A stretch of 64,000 nucleotides of DNA from contig DATAZU010000002.1 in NCBI GenBank assembly GCA_036271875.1, positions 1 through 64,000 of the forward strand, read 5' to 3'. Source of the stretch: Galbitalea sp036271875. GTDB lineage: Bacteria; Actinomycetota; Actinomycetes; Actinomycetales; Microbacteriaceae. Each line of letters starts with the position of its first letter. Positions within the stretch are counted from its first letter, which is position 1. Shown one piece after another: positions 8,663 through 16,342 of this stretch. Position numbers and translations under genes: made by a program. The notes below the pieces were generated by a model that was not told the DNA's origin, did not search any database, and was given only the letters and a program-made list of their open reading frames with translations.

Positions 8663-9224
8663 ACGAGCCCGCGTAGCGAAACCATTCGCCGAGGAGCGGA
8701 CTTCGCAGGCGAACATCCACGTGCTGCTTTCCCGCTGACCACGACTCGTCGACGGTTACCGTTGCGAGGCGAGGGAGTGGGATGCGGGCGCGACCCAGGT
8801 GCAGCCACAGCCTGCTCGACCGCATCGACAGCCGACGGTCCTTGATCGTGAGCGCCAGCTGCACCTCAAAGCCGCGGCGCTTGCCGAGATAGTCGTGGAG
8901 CTCGCCGCCCACAACGCGCATGGTGTCTTCGAGTGGCCGATCCCGTCCGGGAAAGTGGAACGTTCGGACGGCATCGAGAGCGCCATCCGGTATCGGGGTA
9001 TTCACGATGTCGAAGGGCACATTCCTGCCATAGTCCGCGAAGAGGACCCGGCGCCAGCCGAGAAAAGCGAGCGCCGGACGCAGAACGGCACGGGTGGACC
9101 CGGCAACCTCGAAGACTCCTGACCCAAGGCCGACGCGTGTGCCCTCACCGAAGTACCTTTGCAGCTCGGGGCGAAGCTGTTCGATATCCGACCCGAGCAC
9201 TCGCTGGTACACCGAGTCGGTCAT
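8637..9224 (-). CDS. DUF4166 domain protein
   Basis: A 195-residue protein matching the DUF4166 pattern in memory: an N-terminal QRVLGSDIEQLRPELQRYFG, a central PLEDTMRVVGGELHDYLG, and a C-terminal GEWFRYAGSFNYRSEE. There is no signal peptide or membrane segment. In other bacteria this domain is often fused to or next to redox or SDR proteins, but its reaction is unknown. It is a lone minus-strand gene, tail-to-tail and overlapping by 26 bp with the dhaM-ptsI fusion and divergent from the DUF6350 gene. Confidence 0.7.
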   Translation of the reverse strand: MTDSVYQRVLGSDIEQLRPELQRYFGEGTRVGLGSGVFEVAGSTRAVLRPALAFLGWRRVLFADYGRNVPFDIVNTPIPDGALDAVRTFHFPGRDRPLEDTMRVVGGELHDYLGKRRGFEVQLALTIKDRRLSMRSSRLWLHLGRARIPLPRLATVTVDESWSAGKQHVDVRLRSPLLGEWFRYAGSFNYRSEER

Positions 9225-9261
9225 CCGTCCATTGTCCGGCAGTTGCTATGGTCAACCCGGT

Positions 9262-10425
9262 ATGAACCGCACCCTGTCCGCTCTGTTTTCGGCGCTCGAG
9301 GCCATCATCGTCTTATGCGTCGGGCTGGCCATTCCCCTGGTGCCGCTCACCGTGCTCTGGGCGGCACAGTACGGATTCGGGCCAGACTGGTCGATTTTCT
9401 GGCGACTCTCCGCCGACGCGTGGCTGCTCGGCCACGGCGATGACATTCGAGTGACCCTCGATGCGGCAACGATAAAGGCGTCGGGACTCAGCGGGGCAGG
9501 AACTCCCTTTGTTCTCAGCGTCGCGGTACTTGGATTCTCATTGCTCACGGCTGTGCTTGGTCGACGGGCGGGCCACCGCATCGCGGAAACGGGTCACCGG
9601 TTGTTCGGCGAGATCGTGGCCACCGTCGTGTTCTCGGTGGCATCCTTTGGGATCGCGGTGAGTGCGGGAGCGGTGGATGCACGACCATCGATTGTCCAGG
9701 GAGCGATCCTGCCGCCCCTGGTCTTCGTGCTCGGGCTCGCGCTCGCGCGCGCCGGCGCTCTACCCAAGTGGAGTCGCTGGCGCCCCGATACCCGGGAGAT
9801 TGTCGCGACAGCCCTTCGCGCAGGCACCGCGGCAGCCGCAGTGGTCATCACGGTGGCCGGCGCGGCCGTTGCCATCCTGCTGCTCGCCAACTACGCGCAG
9901 ATCATCACGCTCTACGAAAACCTCCACTCCGGCGCGCTCGGCGGTCTTGCGTTGACGATCGCGCAAATCCTCTTCCTGCCAAATCTCGTTGTCTGGGCGG
10001 CGTCCTGGCTGATCGGTCCGGGATTCTCGATCGGTACCGGGTCGCTCGTGAGTCCGCTCGGGACAACGCTTGGTCCGCTTCCCTCGATTCCGGTGCTCGG
10101 TGCTCTGCCTCAGGGGGATACGCCGTTCGAGTTCGTTGGACTGCTGGTGCCGCTCATTGCGGGATTTCTGGTCGGCGCCGTGCTCTGTTCGTCGGTGTCA
10201 TCAAGGATTCGATCGACGGGAGCACTGGTTACTATGCTCGGTGTTGGCCTCGGGACGGGCATCGTCGGGGGCGCGATTCTCGGGCTGCTCGCCTGGGCAT
10301 CCTCGGGCGCGATCGGCCCGGGGCGTCTCCAGCAAGCGGGACCGGACCCGCTGGTCGTCGGGCTTTTCGCTGCCCTCGAACTGGGTGTCACGGCCGTCGC
10401 AGGGATGGCGACATCGCGCCGTTAG
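9262..10425 (+). CDS. DUF6350 polytopic membrane protein (PerM-like position)
   Basis: A 387-residue membrane protein with about 9-10 hydrophobic helices spread over its length and no recognisable enzymatic motif. It sits 9 bp before purN, the place where actinobacteria keep a DUF6350 protein; the mycobacterial relative (Rv0955, PerM) helps stabilise cell division under stress. That role is known for the relative and only inferred here. The ATG at 9262 (MNRTLSALFSALEA) is the start consistent with a first helix at 15-35. Probably co-transcribed with purN. Confidence 0.72.
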   Translation: MNRTLSALFSALEAIIVLCVGLAIPLVPLTVLWAAQYGFGPDWSIFWRLSADAWLLGHGDDIRVTLDAATIKASGLSGAGTPFVLSVAVLGFSLLTAVLGRRAGHRIAETGHRLFGEIVATVVFSVASFGIAVSAGAVDARPSIVQGAILPPLVFVLGLALARAGALPKWSRWRPDTREIVATALRAGTAAAAVVITVAGAAVAILLLANYAQIITLYENLHSGALGGLALTIAQILFLPNLVVWAASWLIGPGFSIGTGSLVSPLGTTLGPLPSIPVLGALPQGDTPFEFVGLLVPLIAGFLVGAVLCSSVSSRIRSTGALVTMLGVGLGTGIVGGAILGLLAWASSGAIGPGRLQQAGPDPLVVGLFAALELGVTAVAGMATSRR

Positions 10426-10434
10426 GCTGAGTCC

Positions 10435-11013
10435 GTGCTCTCACTGGTCGTTCTCATATCGGGTGGAGGGTCCAATCTGCGCGCACTGCTGGAGGCGGCA
10501 GAGGACGCCGAGTTCCCGGCTCGCGTGGTCGCCGTCGGCGCGGATCGGGATGCTGACGGGTTTGCGCACGCGGAGGAATATGCCATTCCGACGTTTTCTG
10601 TTGCGCTGTCGAACTACGCCGATCGGGAGGCCTGGGGAGACGCGCTTCTCCAGCAGATCGCTGTCTGGTCACCCGACCTCGTGATCCTCAGCGGCTTCAT
10701 GAAGCTGCTTCCACCGCGAGTCGTCGCCGCACTGAGCCCGCGGCTGTTCAACACCCACCCCGCCTACCTGCCGGAATTCCCGGGCGCCCACGCGGTGCGG
10801 GATGCACTCGAATCGGGTGCCACCGAAACCGGCGCATCCGTCATCGTCGTAGACAACGGAGTCGATAGTGGCCCGATTCTCGCGCAACAGCGGGTGCCGA
10901 TCCTGGCGGGCGACACCGAGGCAACGCTGCACGCCCGCATCAAACCTGTCGAGCGCGCTCTTCTTCTCCAGTCGATTCTCGACTTCGCGAACTCACAAAA
11001 CACGTCTGCCTAG
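10435..11013 (+). CDS. purN: Phosphoribosylglycinamide formyltransferase (GART)
   Basis: A 192-residue enzyme transferring the formyl group of 10-formyl-THF to GAR in purine synthesis. Seen: N-terminal phosphate loop VLISGGGSNLRAL, FNTHPAYLPEFPGAHAV carrying the catalytic Asn-His pair, and VDNGVDSGPILAQ with the catalytic Asp. GTG start, 9 bp after the DUF6350 gene. purH follows but is separated by a riboswitch and probably its own promoter, so the two steps using 10-formyl-THF are only partly co-regulated. Confidence 0.95.
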   Translation: MLSLVVLISGGGSNLRALLEAAEDAEFPARVVAVGADRDADGFAHAEEYAIPTFSVALSNYADREAWGDALLQQIAVWSPDLVILSGFMKLLPPRVVAALSPRLFNTHPAYLPEFPGAHAVRDALESGATETGASVIVVDNGVDSGPILAQQRVPILAGDTEATLHARIKPVERALLLQSILDFANSQNTSA

Positions 11014-11054
11014 AGACGCCGGCTCCGGGACCGGACTTTCGTTCCGGTACCATG

Positions 11055-11139
11055 GACCTGTCGCGACTGGCGTTCGGATGGGTAACCATTGGGGAGCGAC
11101 ACATTGACACGGTTTGGTAGCCGTTCGCCTGGGCTGCCT
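11055..11139 (+). ncRNA. ZTP (pfl) riboswitch upstream of purH
   Basis: All core pieces of the pfl motif are readable in order: GTCGCGACTGGCG, then GGGTAACCA, GGGGAGCGAC and finally CGCCTGGGCTGCC. GTCGC pairs with GCGAC to close helix P1, and GGCG can form the pseudoknot with CGCC. A TACCAT -10-like box at 11048-11053 would start the transcript at the edge of the element. The aptamer senses ZMP/ZTP, which build up when 10-formyl-THF is short. The purH Shine-Dalgarno lies about 25 nt downstream with no U-tract terminator, so control of translation is the likelier output. Confidence 0.92.
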
Positions 11140-11172
11140 CGATCTTCGGCCCTGTCAACGTAAGGAGCTCGC

Positions 11173-12726
11173 ATGAGCGGCCCATCCATCGATCCAGCGC
11201 TCTATCGTCCGCGCGATGTCATCAGAATCCGTCGCGCGCTTGTGTCGGTGAGTGACAAAACGGACCTCCTCGAGCTCGCACACAAGCTCGCGGAAGCCGG
11301 CGTCGAGATCGTTTCGACCGGTTCAACGGCATCCACGATTGCCGCCGCCGGTATTCCGGTCACCCAGGTTTCAGAGGTCACGGGATATCCGGAGTCGCTT
11401 GGTGGTCGCGTTCGGACGCTGCATCCAGCCATCCATTCGGGCCTGCTTGCCGACCTGCGTCTCGAGTCGCACGAGAACGAGCTCGCAGCTCAGGGCATCG
11501 CACCGTTCGAACTGGTCGTCTCGAACCTCTATCCGTTCGCGGAGACGGTCGCCTCCGGCGCCGCGGACGATGCGATCATCGAGCAGATCGATATCGGCGG
11601 TCCGGCACTGACCCGGGCATCCGCCAAGAATCACTCGAATGTCGCGATTGTCACGACGGTCGCGAGCTACCCGCTCATCTATAAGGCGCTGCAGCTCGGT
11701 GGCACTTCCCTCGCCCAGCGTCGTCGACTCGCGCGCGAAGCCTTCCAGCACACCGCGGCGTACGATCGCGCCGTCGCCGATTGGTTCACCGGAGGCGACG
11801 AATTCGAGGTCAGCGGCACGAGGGCCGCAACGCTGCGCTACGGCGAGAACTCGCACCAGTCGGCCGCACTCTACCTGCGCCACGGCGGCGCCGGGATTGC
11901 TCAGGCGATCCAGCTCGGCGGCAAGGAGATGTCATACAACAACTACGTCGACGCGGATGCGGCGCTTCGGGCTGCCTACGACTTCGAGGAGTCTGCGGTC
12001 GCGATCATCAAGCACGCGAACCCCTGCGGGATCGCCGTAGCGGACGACATCGCGACTGCGCACATCCGCGCGCACGCCTGTGATCCCGTTTCGGCATATG
12101 GCGGCGTGATTGCGGCAAACCGGGTGATCACACTTGCCGCCGCAGAGTCGATCAAGCCGATCTTCACCGAAGTCGTCATCGCCCCCGGATACGAGCCCGA
12201 CGCGCTGGAGCTGCTCCAGACGAAGAAGGACCTGCGCATCCTGCAGTTGCCAGACGATTTTCGCCGCGAGTCGACCGAGTTTAAGCAGCTGTCCGGAGGC
12301 ATCCTGGTTCAGGACGCGGATGCCTTGTTCCTTCCGTTCGACGAGTGGACGCTCGTCGCGGGTGACCCGGCGGATGCGGCGACCCGCGCCGATCTCGAGT
12401 TCGCCTGGACGGCCTGCCGGGCGGTGAAGTCGAATGCGATTCTGCTCGCGAACGACGGCGCATCCGTCGGGGTGGGGATGGGACAGGTCAATCGGGTCGA
12501 TTCGTGTGAACTCGCCGTCAAGCGGGCAGGGGATCGGGCGCGGGGGAGCGTCGCGGCATCCGATGCCTTCTTCCCGTTCCCGGATGGCGCGCAGATCCTG
12601 ATCGACGCAGGCGTTCGCGCGATCGTCCAGCCCGGCGGCTCAATCCGCGACGAGCTCGTAGTCGAGGCGGCGAAGACGGCGGGCGTGACGATGTACTTCA
12701 CCGCCCAGCGCCACTTCTTCCACTAA
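11173..12726 (+). CDS. purH: Bifunctional AICAR transformylase / IMP cyclohydrolase
   Basis: A 517-residue PurH doing the last two steps of IMP synthesis. The N-terminal MGS-like cyclohydrolase domain (about 15-200) shows RRALVSVSDKTDL, GGRVRTLHPAIHSGLL and SNLYPF. The transformylase domain follows with LRYGENSHQSAALY, the catalytic KHANPCG, and a C-terminal TAQRHFFH. ATG at 11173 with AAGGAGC in front. Expression is probably set by the ZTP riboswitch at 11055-11139, a family link known from other bacteria. A 33-bp-arm palindrome begins at the last base of the stop codon. Confidence 0.97.
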   Translation: MSGPSIDPALYRPRDVIRIRRALVSVSDKTDLLELAHKLAEAGVEIVSTGSTASTIAAAGIPVTQVSEVTGYPESLGGRVRTLHPAIHSGLLADLRLESHENELAAQGIAPFELVVSNLYPFAETVASGAADDAIIEQIDIGGPALTRASAKNHSNVAIVTTVASYPLIYKALQLGGTSLAQRRRLAREAFQHTAAYDRAVADWFTGGDEFEVSGTRAATLRYGENSHQSAALYLRHGGAGIAQAIQLGGKEMSYNNYVDADAALRAAYDFEESAVAIIKHANPCGIAVADDIATAHIRAHACDPVSAYGGVIAANRVITLAAAESIKPIFTEVVIAPGYEPDALELLQTKKDLRILQLPDDFRRESTEFKQLSGGILVQDADALFLPFDEWTLVAGDPADAATRADLEFAWTACRAVKSNAILLANDGASVGVGMGQVNRVDSCELAVKRAGDRARGSVAASDAFFPFPDGAQILIDAGVRAIVQPGGSIRDELVVEAAKTAGVTMYFTAQRHFFH

Positions 12727-12799
12727 AACTCCGTGAGAGGGCCCAATCGACCCATAAAAGCTTGAATTTATGGGTCGATTGGGCCCTCTCACGGAGTTT
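12726..12799. repeat. Palindrome with 33-bp perfect arms (CCGTGAGAGG family)
   Basis: The left arm 12726-12758 and right arm 12767-12799 are perfectly complementary over 33 bp with an 8-nt loop. The arm contains CCGTGAGAGGGCCCAATCG, which recurs with one base change (GGG to GGT) at 32418-32480 and 53111-53181. It begins at the last base of the purH stop codon, so it may end purH transcription, but there is no T-run after it and the sequence conservation between copies goes beyond what a terminator needs. Confidence 0.93.
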
Positions 12800-12844
12800 G
12801 GACTCGAAGCGGGCTCATAGGGTGCGAACGATAGGTTGTGAGGC

Positions 12845-14047
12845 ATGAAGCAGACCTCGTTCGCGCGTCGTCTGCTTGCCTCACTTGCGGCCGGGATTGC
12901 GACGGGGCTGGTCGTCTTCCTCACGGTATCGCTCGCGTACTACGTCGCCAGCGACGCATCCGCACTCGCGATCCTCGAACAGTTCGCTTCGTCGGCGGTT
13001 GTGCTGATCGTCGTCGTGCTCGTCGCCTCGCTGCTCGGGGCGACGGCGACCTGGCCGAGGGCGCTCACCGCTGGAATCGTCGCCGGAATCACTGCGCCAT
13101 ACTTCGGAGTCGTCATCCTGCTGAGCCTTCGCGGCGGAGAATTCACCGCATCATCGGATGCCGCGTTCCAGGACCTTCTCACCTTCAACCTGATCTTCTT
13201 CGTCGTAACCGTGCTCGCGGGTCTGACCCTGACCAGACGCATCTATGCCTGGGCCTTCGGACTCCGGGTGGTCGCGCCGCCCGAGGTACACCGCGTTGCC
13301 CTCGTTCGCGCTCCGGCGACGACCCTGGCGAAAGGCGAACTTACCCACCTGAAACGCAAGCCCGTCAAGTATCAAAAAGCACAGGATCAGTGGGACGCCT
13401 ACGTCGCCGCGCTGGAGTCCGAGGGGTTCCGCGTCCAGCGCGTCGATGCCGACGACGCGTATCCGGATTGTGTGTTCATCGAGGATATGGTCGTGATGCT
13501 CGGCCAAATCGCGGTCGTCACCAGTCCCGGCGCCGAGTCGCGCAAGGGAGAAACGGATGCAGTTGAAGCAGCCGTGCTCGACCTCGGCCTCGAGACCCGG
13601 CACATTCGTCTGCCCGGAACCCTTGACGGCGGCGATGTCCTCAAGGTCGGCAAGACCATCTACGTCGGCAAGAGCTCCCGAACGAATTCGGAGGGCATCC
13701 GGCAGTTCCGTGCGATCGCTATCGAGCTCGGCTACGAGGTGGTGGGCGTTCCGGCGACGAAGGCCCTACACCTCAAGAGCTCGGTCACCGCGCTTCCCGA
13801 CGGAACCGTGATCGGCCACGGGGCACTGGTCGAGCGCCCATCGATCTTCGAGCGATACCTCGAGGTTCCCGAGGTCGAGGGAGTCGCGGTTGTCGTTCTC
13901 ACGAACAACTCGGTGCTGATGTCGGCCTCTGCCCCGAAGTCGGCTGCGCTCATCGCCGACCTGGGCTATCGCGTCACCACGGTCGAAATCGGCGAATTCG
14001 AGAAGCTGGAGGGTTGCGTTACGTGCCTTTCGGTGCGCATTCGCTGA
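12845..14047 (+). CDS. Membrane-anchored DDAH-like amidinohydrolase
   Basis: A 400-residue two-part protein. Residues about 8-140 form three or four membrane helices; residues about 150-400 match the dimethylarginine dimethylaminohydrolase fold (pentein): DCVFIEDMVVMLGQIAVVT, LDGGDVLKVGKTIYVG, LHLKSSVTALPDGTVIGHG with the catalytic His, and ECVTCLS-type end (EGCVTCLSVRIR) with the catalytic Cys at about 394. DDAH normally is a soluble enzyme of about 255 residues that makes citrulline from methylated arginine; the membrane part is unusual. It is monocistronic. Catalysis is likely given intact residues; the substrate is not certain. Confidence 0.82.
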   Translation: MKQTSFARRLLASLAAGIATGLVVFLTVSLAYYVASDASALAILEQFASSAVVLIVVVLVASLLGATATWPRALTAGIVAGITAPYFGVVILLSLRGGEFTASSDAAFQDLLTFNLIFFVVTVLAGLTLTRRIYAWAFGLRVVAPPEVHRVALVRAPATTLAKGELTHLKRKPVKYQKAQDQWDAYVAALESEGFRVQRVDADDAYPDCVFIEDMVVMLGQIAVVTSPGAESRKGETDAVEAAVLDLGLETRHIRLPGTLDGGDVLKVGKTIYVGKSSRTNSEGIRQFRAIAIELGYEVVGVPATKALHLKSSVTALPDGTVIGHGALVERPSIFERYLEVPEVEGVAVVVLTNNSVLMSASAPKSAALIADLGYRVTTVEIGEFEKLEGCVTCLSVRIR

Positions 14048-14055
14048 CTCAAATG

Positions 14056-14078
14056 GGTAGTAACTACCTATATCGACG
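14056..14078 (+). promoter_or_regulatory. Palindrome plus TATATC box upstream of surface-protein gene
   Basis: GGTAGTAACTACC (14056-14068) is a perfect palindrome around a central A and runs into CTATATCGACG. The combined 23-bp stretch matches 18 of 23 positions of 53185-53207 ahead of the glutamate decarboxylase gene. TATATC could be a -10 hexamer, placing the palindrome over the core promoter. A shared activator or alternative sigma factor is inferred. Confidence 0.4.
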
Positions 14079-14136
14079 GAAACGCGCATCCCCCTAAGCT
14101 GGGGCCAAATTGTTCGGGACACAGCGAGGAGTTTCA

Positions 14137-15003
14137 ATGAACGGGTGCACGCTTCCCACCACGGGTATCGATATTTGGCCATTCATCGGAATTGGCCTCC
14201 TTCTTCTTTTGGGCGGTGTCGTTGCGATCGCGATTGCACGTCGCAAGGTCGCCCCCATCATCGCGGCAGCCGCGGTTGCGCTTCTCGCCATCGGCGGATT
14301 GACGCTTGCGCCCGCAGGTACGGCATCCGCCGCATGCCCGCCACCGATTGCTCGTGCTGACGCCAACACTGTCACTGCGAACACGGCGCCGAACCCGGTG
14401 GACGGAAACGTGCTCACCAACGACTCCGACCCCGACGGGTTTGCGATCCACGTTACCAACGGCGGCGGCTCGATCGCGATGACGTTCGGCACACTGTCGC
14501 TTGGTTCGAACGGCACGTATTCGTACACCCTGAACAACGCGATCCCTGCGGTGAATGACCTCCTGGTCGGACACACGCTGACGGATGTATACCACTACGC
14601 GATCGCGGACACTCAGGGCGGAACGGCCTCGACGACCCTGACGATCACAATCGACGGGTCAAACCACAACCCGGTTGCAAATCCGGACGTGAACGCGATG
14701 GATGCGGACGCAACTCCCGACACGATTACCGGCAACGTGCTCGCCAATGACACCGACGCGGACGGCGATCCGCTTGCGGTCACGACGCTCAGCGCCATGG
14801 TTGGCACCTACGGGGCGCTGCTCATCGCGAACAGCGGCGCGTACACCTACGAGCTGAACGAAACCAACACGACGGTGGAGAACGAGCCCATCGGATCGTC
14901 GCTCACAGACACGTTCACCTACTCCATCTCGGATGGACGCGGCGGCACGTCCTCTTCGACGGTCACAATCACCATCAACGGGACATTCGAAAACATCCAG
15001 TAG
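14137..15003 (+). CDS. Surface protein: N-terminal LPTTG motif plus two cadherin-like repeats
   Basis: A 288-residue exported protein. Start ATG 14137 is chosen for its GAGGA site. Residues 6-10 are LPTTG, followed by a hydrophobic stretch (14-34) and ARRK: the exact order of a sortase sorting signal, but at the N-terminus instead of the C-terminus. A second hydrophobic segment (about 38-60) ends in GTASA/A, a plausible signal peptidase site. Then come two tandem VCBS/cadherin-like modules (about 72-165 and 170-282), each with a NVLxNDxDxDG calcium-type loop and a closing TxTITI strand. Probably an adhesin or wall-associated protein. Downstream is a strong hairpin. Confidence 0.78.
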   Translation: MNGCTLPTTGIDIWPFIGIGLLLLLGGVVAIAIARRKVAPIIAAAAVALLAIGGLTLAPAGTASAACPPPIARADANTVTANTAPNPVDGNVLTNDSDPDGFAIHVTNGGGSIAMTFGTLSLGSNGTYSYTLNNAIPAVNDLLVGHTLTDVYHYAIADTQGGTASTTLTITIDGSNHNPVANPDVNAMDADATPDTITGNVLANDTDADGDPLAVTTLSAMVGTYGALLIANSGAYTYELNETNTTVENEPIGSSLTDTFTYSISDGRGGTSSSTVTITINGTFENIQ

Positions 15004-15015
15004 TCGGCTAGCCCA

Positions 15016-15056
15016 AAGGACTGCGCGAAACTCGTCACGGGTTTCGCGCAGTCCTT
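15016..15056 (+). terminator. Hairpin terminator after surface-protein gene
   Basis: AAGGACTGCGCGAAAC (15016-15031) and its exact complement (15041-15056) form a 16-bp stem with a 9-nt loop, 12 bp after the stop codon. There is no T-run, but the right arm ends CCTT. A short GGCTTAAGCC palindrome follows. Confidence 0.75.
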
Positions 15057-15082
15057 GGCTTAAGCCAGGGGAAGAGCGTGCC

Positions 15083-15987
15083 ATGTCGATCGAACGATTC
15101 GCACCGGTATCGCTACCGCACCGGCCGCGCCCGTGCTTGCGTCGCCCAGGGTGCGCATCCCCCTGATCTGCGATCAACTCGAGTCGACCGCATCCGTGAA
15201 CCGCGCCATGCACACCACGATGATGCCGGACGATGAGTTCCCGACCCTGCAGGCGACGGTCGCCGGCAACCAGTCTGCCTACTTCACGATCGAGACAATG
15301 CCGGATGCCGCGTCCACCTGGTCCATGTATCAGAGCCAGCTGCAGGATCCCTACCCGGCGAGCTACATCGGGGCGCGCGCGGCCATTGCAGTGCGGAGTC
15401 GGATGCGCCGAAATCGGAGAGTTGCAGCCTCGACATCCTGGTTGGCTCGGTCCGGCTTGATATCAATGGATACAGCACGGCGATCTCGACCGCGCCAACG
15501 GACGCACAGGTCACGGCGTCCTTAAAGGCCCTCTTCACCACGCCGATTGCGGAGATCGAGGGCGTCACCGTGGCCGAGCCCGCGTGGACGGATCCGGCCG
15601 CAACCGCCGTGACCCTTCCGACCCCCGCCGACCAGGGCGCTGCCACCGAAACCGGCTTCGCTGCCGTGATCGGCGCGCCGTATGCCATCGAGGTGTCCCA
15701 GCCCCAGTTCGATCTCACCGGTGGACAGATCGCCGAGATGCGGCCGGTGAACTATCGCCAGGATGGTGGCGGCGGCGCGGGAGCGCGATACCGGGGCTCG
15801 GAACGAGGGCCATCTCCACTCGATAACGGGTAACCCGAACGCCAAAGACGACACCGCGCTCATCGGCATCGTCGGTGAGCACCCGTATTCGATCGAGGTC
15901 TCGGATCCGGGCACACCGGGAACTCCCAACACGGTCACGATGGCGAAGGCCGCAGCCGGTTATGTCGTCAAGGAACTCACTCCGTAG
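15083..15987 (+). pseudogene. Frameshifted remnant of an exported protein gene
   Basis: Coding-like sequence runs through the region but switches frame at least twice, probably three times. A secretion-type stretch (TAPAAPVLASPRVRIPLICD) and IGARAAIAV up to about 15390 are in frame 1. The continuation SESCSLDILVGSVRLDINGY and LKALFTTPIAEIEGVTVAEP to about 15765 is in frame 3. GNPNAKDDTALIGIVGEHPY to the stop at 15987 is back in frame 1. The first ATG (15083) is in yet another frame and no intact signal peptide remains. I do not recognise the family. Sequencing errors are an alternative explanation. Confidence 0.65.
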
Positions 15988-16118
15988 AGCGCGGTTCGAG
16001 CTTTTCCTTGCGCACATCCTTCGAGGTCGATATTCTGGAGGGCTGCTCGGTGCCCGGGTGTACAACATTTGGGGCTCGCCGTTCGGCTGACACACAGGTC
16101 GCACACGAGGAGGACACC

Positions 16119-16223
16119 ATGAAGAAGATCCAGTTTGCTACGGCACGCATTTCCGCGGAAGCCGGCACTGCCTTCGGTGCCCGTTCCGCGGGAGTGCCGG
16201 TCGGCGTTCGACTCCAGCCGTAG
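16119..16223 (+). CDS. 34-residue ORF, possible leader peptide or peptide product
   Basis: ATG at 16119 has the best ribosome site in the neighbourhood (GAGGAGG, 6 nt upstream) and encodes MKKIQFATARISAEAGTAFG plus 14 more residues ending RLQP. There is no membrane segment or signal peptide. A 19-nt hairpin with an 8-bp stem follows at 16252-16270, and the ABC exporter operon starts 119 bp after the stop. Two readings fit: a translated leader whose ribosome stalling opens the downstream hairpin to induce the exporter, or a small peptide exported by it. The strong ribosome site supports translation; the role is inference. Confidence 0.5.
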   Translation: MKKIQFATARISAEAGTAFGARSAGVPVGVRLQP

Positions 16224-16251
16224 TCGAACCAGCCACCCGCAGCCTTTCCGC

Positions 16252-16270
16252 GCGCCGCCACAGGCGGCGC
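16252..16270 (+). promoter_or_regulatory. Hairpin between small ORF and ABC exporter
   Basis: GCGCCGCC-ACA-GGCGGCGC, an 8-bp perfect stem with a 3-nt loop, 29 nt after the small ORF and 73 nt before the exporter start. A weaker GCGAC...GTCGC stem follows near 16300-16318. No T-run. It could be an attenuator element. Confidence 0.45.
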
Positions 16271-16342
16271 ATCCTCTGATTCCCAAGTTCACAGCCTTTC
16301 GCGACCGTCTTTTGTCGCGCGCACCAAAACTCCAAGGAAACC

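Noticed and set aside
12726..12799. Standard factor-independent terminator after purH
   Set aside because: The stem is far longer than needed, has no T-run, and the same arm sequence appears upstream of genes at 32418. Termination may be a side effect.
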